Origin: Anas platyrhynchos
Lineage: Eukaryota > Chordata > Aves > Anseriformes > Anatidae
Length of the DNA stretch: 64,000 nucleotides
Assembly (NCBI RefSeq): GCF_047663525.1
Contig: NC_092612.1
Coordinates: forward strand, 5,799,501-5,863,500
Reading direction: 5' to 3'
The position numbers were made by a program, and so were the translations under genes. This document shows positions 58,961-64,000 of this stretch, piece after piece; the stretch's first letter is position 1; every line of letters starts with the position of its first letter. A model generated the notes under the pieces. It was not told the DNA's origin. It worked only from the letters and a program-made list of their open reading frames with translations, and ran no database searches.

Positions 58961-59997
58961 GCAAGCTCCAGGTTTGGGATTACCGGATCTTTTGAAACCC
59001 TTCTGGCTGTTTTCTCATGAGAGACAAGGGATAGCTTTGGGAGTACTAGCACAAAGATTGGGTCCCTATAAACGAGCAGTAGCTTACTTCTCTAAACAAT
59101 TAGATGAAGTAAGTAAAGGATGGCCCGGATGCCTTCGAGCTGTTGCAGCTGTTGTTATCAATATACAAGAAGCTCGGAAGTTTACAATGGGACAGAAAAT
59201 GACAGTGTTAGTCTCCCATACGGTCTCAACAGTTTTGGAACAAAAAGGAAACCATTGGCTTTCACCACAGAGATTTTAAAATATCAAGCAATATTAGTAG
59301 AACAAGATGATGTGGAAATTGTGGTCACTAACGTCGTAAATCCAGCTTCTTTCCTTAGCGGAACTCTGGATGAACCTATAACTCATGATTGTATAGAAAC
59401 AATGGAGACTGTGTATTCTAGTCGACCCGATCTTAAGGAAGAACCTTTAGAAGATGCTGATGAATCTTGGTATACTGATGGGAGCAGCTTTGTGAAACAA
59501 GGACAACGTAAGGCAGGGTACGCCATTACAACCACTCAACAGGTAATCAAGTCCAAACCATTACCCCCTGGGACGTCCACCCAGAAAGCAGAGATAATTG
59601 CTCTTACACGAGCACTGGAACTAGCAGCAGGAAGGAAAATAAGTATTTGGACAGACTCTAAATATGCATTCGGCATGATACATGCTCATGGAGCGATTTG
59701 GAAAGAACGTGGATTACTGACTGCTCAGGGAAAACAAAAAAAAAACATGCTGAAGAAATTTTAAAATTGTTAGAGGCTGTAAAACAATCAGAAAAGGTAG
59801 CTATCATGCATTGTCAAGGACTCCAAAAGGGAAACGCTGATTTTGAAATTGGAAATCGATTGGCAGATCAGGAGGCTAAACAGGCAGCTGAAATAACTGA
59901 GGTGAAGGCATTGTCTTTAATACCAGACGGTAAAATCCAAACTATATACATGAACCAAAAAGCCAAATTATACAAAAGAAGACTTAAAATTAATTGA
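58961..59997 (+). pseudogene. pol: ERV C RT connection and RNase H, broken
   Basis: Frameshifts lie near 59275 (ERV B has one more T here) and near 59740 in an A-run. Between them, 59120-59764 is open and holds the full RNase H core, with YTDGSS near 59470 and TDSKYAFG near 59652. The final piece ends in TGA at 59997, as in ERV B. The shared TGA suggests the common ancestor already had it. Confidence 0.87.
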
Positions 59998-61093
59998 AGA
60001 TTTGAAAGGTAAAAGGAAACCAGATAGATGAGTATATTTAAAAGATAACTGTGTAATAATACCCTCTAATTTGATATGGCCCATAGTTTTTACAGAACAC
60101 AATAAAACACATCGGGGAGCTGACACATTGCATAAGAGCATGAGTCAGACATTAGTGGGATGAAATTTATACACAACAATAAAACAAGTAACTTAACAAT
60201 GTAGCATCTGTTTACGTAATAACCCCAATACCAGGAATAGAATAAAATTTGGAATAATTGGTAAAGGAAATTATCTGGGACAACAGTGGTAAATTGATTT
60301 TTTCAGAACTCCCTAGAAAAGGGGGGTTTTGTTATTTACTGGTTCTGACTGACATGTTTCCAGGATGGCCCGAAGCTTTTCCTTGTCGAACAAACAAAGC
60401 AAGAGAAGTGGTTAAAGTCTTGTTAAATGAAATAATACCATGCTTTGGGATTCCAGTAGCAATGTCTTCTGAGAGAGGTTCACATTTTTGTGTGCAAGTG
60501 GTACAACAGATAAGTAAGATTCTAAAGATAGATTGGCAACTGCATACTCCTTATAGACTGCAGGCAAGTGGACAGGTAGAAAAATGAACCATTTAATTAA
60601 ACAACAAATAGCTAAAATCGGACAAGAGGCTAATTTGTCATGGCCTCAATCCCTCCCTTTAGCATTACTTAGAATTAGAGTTAAACCTAGAGTAAAGAAG
60701 AATTTGAGCCCCTTTGAAATTTTATATGGAAGGCCATATCAATTTATATTTAGTGGAGAGGATCTAATGCAGCTGGGATCAGAATATTTATATACTTATA
60801 TAACTGAACTTCAAAAACAATTAAATAAAGTACATAAATTTGTGTTAGGGACCAGGGCTAGAGGGTTGGATCAACCAATCCACCCCTTTAAGCCTGCGGA
60901 ATATATGTATAAAGACTTTTTCAGGACAACCCCTACAGGAAAAATGGAATGGACTGTATCAAGTGTTGCTGACAACTCACACTGCTATCAAGATTAGAGA
61001 ACAAGCCGCTTGGATCCACTATTCCCGAGTGAAGAAGGCTCCAGGAGCTCCCTGGAAAGTAACACTAGGTGACAATGAACTGAAACTAAAGCT
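59998..61093 (+). pseudogene. pol: ERV C integrase, broken
   Basis: The zinc-binding region near 60097-60215 has several stops. The open pieces 60258-60587 and 60584-60997 carry the catalytic region, including SERG near 60470 and QVEK near 60570. The C-terminal end (VKKAPGAPW near 61030) looks gamma-like and ends at a TGA. Both copies share SERG, so it was inherited. Confidence 0.82.
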
Positions 61094-61105
61094 TAGTCGA
61101 TCAAG

Positions 61106-62239
61106 ATGAGGACATTATGGTCGGGAGTATTTGGTAATATGGTTGGTAGAAAATTTGTTCATCGAATTGTTTTGTTTTTATGGCTTATAGTTGTAATTGT
61201 GATTCAAGAAGGTGCCTCTGTGATAATAGAGAATGGTGGGTGGCCTTGAACTAAAGCTGTAACAACAGAGGATAAGAACTTTAATGGAAAGTTATCAGTT
61301 ATGGTCATCTGGCGAACAAATGGTAATTATTTATATAAACCATCAGAATGGTGAAAATTAGGAGAAGAGTGGACACAAGATAATGTATCCTGAGCTCTTA
61401 GTTGTATGCAAGCACAGTTATGGTTGCAGGCAACGGCTGCCTTGATCATTAGGGAAGGAAGTAAAGGCATTTTTCCGGCTGAAGTCCAAAAGGCAGTCTG
61501 GGACAATGCCAATGATTTTGAGAAGTTCCAGTCCTCGTGGACCCTGGTAAATTGTACTTATGCCCATTATTAACATGGCTACTGCCTTCGTGCTTACTAT
61601 ACGGATGGAGAATGGGAAATGGCAGTCTGTAAATCTAGAATCATGTGTTACCGGGGAACAACGAGGATTTATTTGTGAAAGCAATACAATTGAGGCTCAG
61701 GATGTATGTTTTGACACGGAGCAAGGTATCTGTCACTTTGAAATTCATCCAAATACTAGCCAAAAGAATGTGCTTGTATATGTTGGTCAAGGGTGTGTGT
61801 GTTTAAGAACTGTTTGTGATTTTGTAGAAGTAGATAAAGAGAACATAACTCTCCATAGCAAACATCATTCTAATTTCTGTATTTGTAACTTTGTTAGAAT
61901 CGTCGGGTGTGATATTCTATATTTGGCACCAGTGGTATCCCACCAGCTGATCAAGTCTAACAACACAATGTATCATAAGTTACTACCTACACCTATTGGG
62001 ATGAACCTCACACTAGTGAAGCAACTAGTTAAACACCAAGACCTGATTAGAATTTTAAAAGGCATTCAGGAAAATGGAGAGAAGACTCTAATTACTGTCC
62101 ATCATGATACAAAGGAAATAAGCAGAGTTTTGCAAAGAGTAAAACGAGACACAAGTCACAACTGGTGGGATACACTTTTTGGATGGTCGCCAACTGTAAC
62201 TGGGATTTTGAACACATTGAGTCACCCAATTATTGTTTT
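61106..62239 (+). pseudogene. env: ERV C envelope of a different type, broken
   Basis: Just after pol, an ATG at 61106 opens a hydrophobic signal-like segment that stops at a TGA near 61250. Further stops follow. From 61560 to 62270 a 236-codon piece is open. It is Cys-rich, with several N-glycosylation sequons and many His/Asn residues. It ends in an aromatic juxtamembrane stretch and a hydrophobic anchor (about residues 210-232). I see no C-X6-CC motif or gamma-type TM like that of ERV B. I cannot name its family. The LTR junction at 62240 cuts the tail. Confidence 0.7.
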
Positions 62240-62314
62240 ATTGATATTAGTGCATCCAGCGCTGCAATAAAGAATATACCACTTAAAGAAATTTTGGCTT
62301 TGATCTTTAAATCA
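62240..62314 (+). repeat. Truncated 3' LTR of ERV C (R-U5 only)
   Basis: GTGCATCCAGCGCTGC through AATAAA (62266-62271) to TTAAATCA matches the last 75 bases of the ERV B LTR. U3 is missing, and the match starts directly inside the env frame. Confidence 0.9.
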
Positions 62315-62999
62315 GTATACATGCATGAATTTACAGTTAACTGGCAAATGTTCAAACACCACAAAGAAATGAGCAGCACATCACAATTTAGGACTCTAGG
62401 CTGACGTTAGGAGCAGACTTTCAAGCATTTGTGGAATAACCACATAGCTTTAAATGCGGTGATCTACTGTTTCAAGGAAAATATGCTGAATAGCCCAAAA
62501 ACACATCTCAGTTCCTCTAGAACCACTTCCATCTTCAACTAAACTAATAAAGCCACAGATTTCCAAGAACTTTGAAAAGAGCATCTTCCCACACGCTGTC
62601 TCCTTGTGTCTATTACTAACATGCTTATTTGCCACCATCTATCATCGAAACACGTGCTCAGCTAACACCTAAAGTACTGACTGATCCCAGCACTCGCTGC
62701 TAAACCTAAAACACCACCAAGATACACAATAACTGAAGGAGCACGTCCATCCTCTGCTGGCACCGACCAACCTTGGCGCTGCCTGCACACGACAGTATTG
62801 ATTTTGGCAGTTTGTACACTTTATCACGGCAAGCCCCATCTACTATTTATTCCTTATCAGCGCGTTTACAGGAAGCTTTGATCCACCCAGCGGGATCAGC
62901 TTTCTCACTTTTAATAACCTTTGTTTATTTAAGCCATCTGATCAAAGGCTATCAAGATACTCTATTTAAAACGCTCTAAATCCTTAAAATCACTTAGGA
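62315..62999. other. Unassigned sequence after ERV C
   Basis: No gene, repeat or splice-bounded exon recognised. Confidence 0.55.
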
Positions 63000-63560
63000 T
63001 CAAGCCACCAGCTCGCCCCCGAGCTCCAGGAGCAGCTTCCCAGCCCCACGCACCCTGCCTCGGGAACCCGCTTCAACCCGCAGCAGCGGCGAGCACATGG
63101 CAGGCAGCGATCCTGGCGGTTTAGAGGGCGAACAGGTTGTGAGTGAATTCACCAGAAAAAATAACTTTTTTTTTTTTTTTTTTTTTTGAGGAAGAACTTC
63201 AGGAAAAAAACAAACAAACAAACAAACAAACAAAAGCACAGTTGAGGTGCACTGTTAAAATGTAACAGCCACCGGTTTGCTGGCTGACCCACGAACCCCC
63301 CTTGAAGCCCTCCCACCCCTAAAAAAAAAACCAAAGCTTAAAGGGCATTTCTTAAGCTCGCAGCTGCTGCCTGACGGCGTTTTCCAGCTCACAGCCGACC
63401 TCCTGCCCCAGGAGCCGCCCAACGCCCGGCGGCAGCGAGCCGAGGCAGCCCAGCCGAGGCACGTCCCGGGGCAACTCCGAGCGCTGCTCGCGGCCGGGAG
63501 CTTTTTATTCACCTCTCCCCAGGGCAGGGCAGGGCAGGTGGTGAACAAACAGAAATGGTT
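63000..63560. other. GC-rich patch with T-run and (CAAA)n
   Basis: CpG-containing stretches at 63001-63110 and 63361-63510 flank a 19-T run (about 63169-63187) and a (CAAA)n run (63209-63233). It could be a promoter of a neighbouring gene on either strand. No exon is identified. Confidence 0.4.
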
Positions 63561-63639
63561 GCTGGGCTATCCATGGTCAAAATTAGTTTTGGAAGCAGCG
63601 TGCTCGCTGAAGTGGCGCACCGCACGTTGCCCTTGTGCT

Positions 63640-64000
63640 TGGTGATTCGCTGGAAGCCCAGCGGGGAATAACCCGCGCAGTCAGCACAGCGGGCCCGAGC
63701 AGCAGAGTTCCCCCACTGCTGCCTGCTAATAACACTGTGCAGGATAGAACTCCCACTCTCTGATTCAAACGAGGATCTCCTGTTTGAAGAAAGTTCAGCC
63801 TTCCTGGAGCGCCCTGCCTTTAGAACTGCCTCCCCGAGGACTCTGTCAGCCAGGTCTCTAAACAGGCCAGTGTCTGCCCTCTGGAAATCCACGGCAGCGG
63901 TTCTGCAAACTGCCTTCCTTACTTCGCCAAAGATGAAAAAAGCCTATCGCTTCATGATGGCTGTGCCCAAAGAGACCTCCAACCATCATGTCACCCACAG
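63640..64000. mobile_element. Probable avian interspersed repeat
   Basis: Phrases such as GTCTCTAAACAGGCCAGTGT, CTCTGGAAATCCACGG and CTCCAACCATCATGTCACCC sound like a family I have met many times in bird genomes, probably the upstream part of a CR1-type element. The identification is from memory, and the element continues past the window. Confidence 0.45.

Larger units (their letters stand above)
57100..62314 (+). mobile_element. ERV C: mosaic provirus of the ERV B lineage
   Basis: Pol is nearly the same sequence as in ERV B, but gag is absent: the internal part starts inside protease right after the LTR-like block. Env is unrelated to that of ERV B. The 3' end is only the R-U5 part of an ERV B-type LTR. 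I found no matching target duplication. The parts therefore come from at least two retroviral lineages, or from deletion and recombination after insertion. Confidence 0.8.

Overview
The window reads as vertebrate nuclear DNA, almost certainly from a bird. It has spliced genes with GT-AG introns and a CpG-island promoter. It also has an old CR1-like LINE fragment, three avian-type endogenous retroviruses (ERVs), and two genes, RANBP2 and CCDC138, that are neighbours in the same orientation in human. I see no bacterial genes, rRNA, tRNA or CRISPR array. The species cannot be fixed from the sequence alone.

Layout. Positions 1-14599 are one uninterrupted 14-bp minisatellite, about 1,040 units, with nested higher-order repeats. 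Positions 14600-21473 hold ERV A. It is env-less and ERVL-like, with paired LTRs, a Lys1,2-type primer-binding site, a long open gag, and a pol broken by one stop codon. Positions 21474-22620 are a near-identical copy of part of the RANBP2 intron 1 found at 35189-36335. An old CR1 fragment and unassigned sequence follow. Positions 23994-32101 hold ERV B, a gammaretrovirus-like provirus with 573-bp LTRs and a perfect 4-bp target duplication. It is decayed by stops and frameshifts, and a solo ERV A LTR sits inside its protease region. Positions 32106-56400 are the gene region. Positions about 57100-62314 hold ERV C, a second provirus of the ERV B lineage with an unrelated env and mosaic ends. 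The last 1.7 kb has a GC-rich patch and a probable interspersed repeat.

Gene region. A CpG island at 32500-33250 carries exon 1 of a RANBP2-type gene. Next comes a displaced copy of the RANBP2 terminal exon (end of the cyclophilin domain, 37530-37850), a GC-rich patch, and RANBP2 exons 2-4 (TPR region). A 58-nt exon then starts with RANBP2-like codons and changes to unrelated sequence. After it come CCDC138 exons that run from its coiled coil almost to its C terminus. All the exon phases I checked are compatible. The exon-1-to-CCDC138 chain is therefore open for about 525 codons and predicts a RANBP2-CCDC138 fusion. It resembles in principle the primate RGPD genes, in which a RANBP2 5' part is joined to another gene's 3' part. 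The order of pieces fits two tandem RANBP2-CCDC138 units that each lost internal segments. An assembly artefact is the main alternative.

All homology calls were made by eye from family knowledge; no alignment or search was run.
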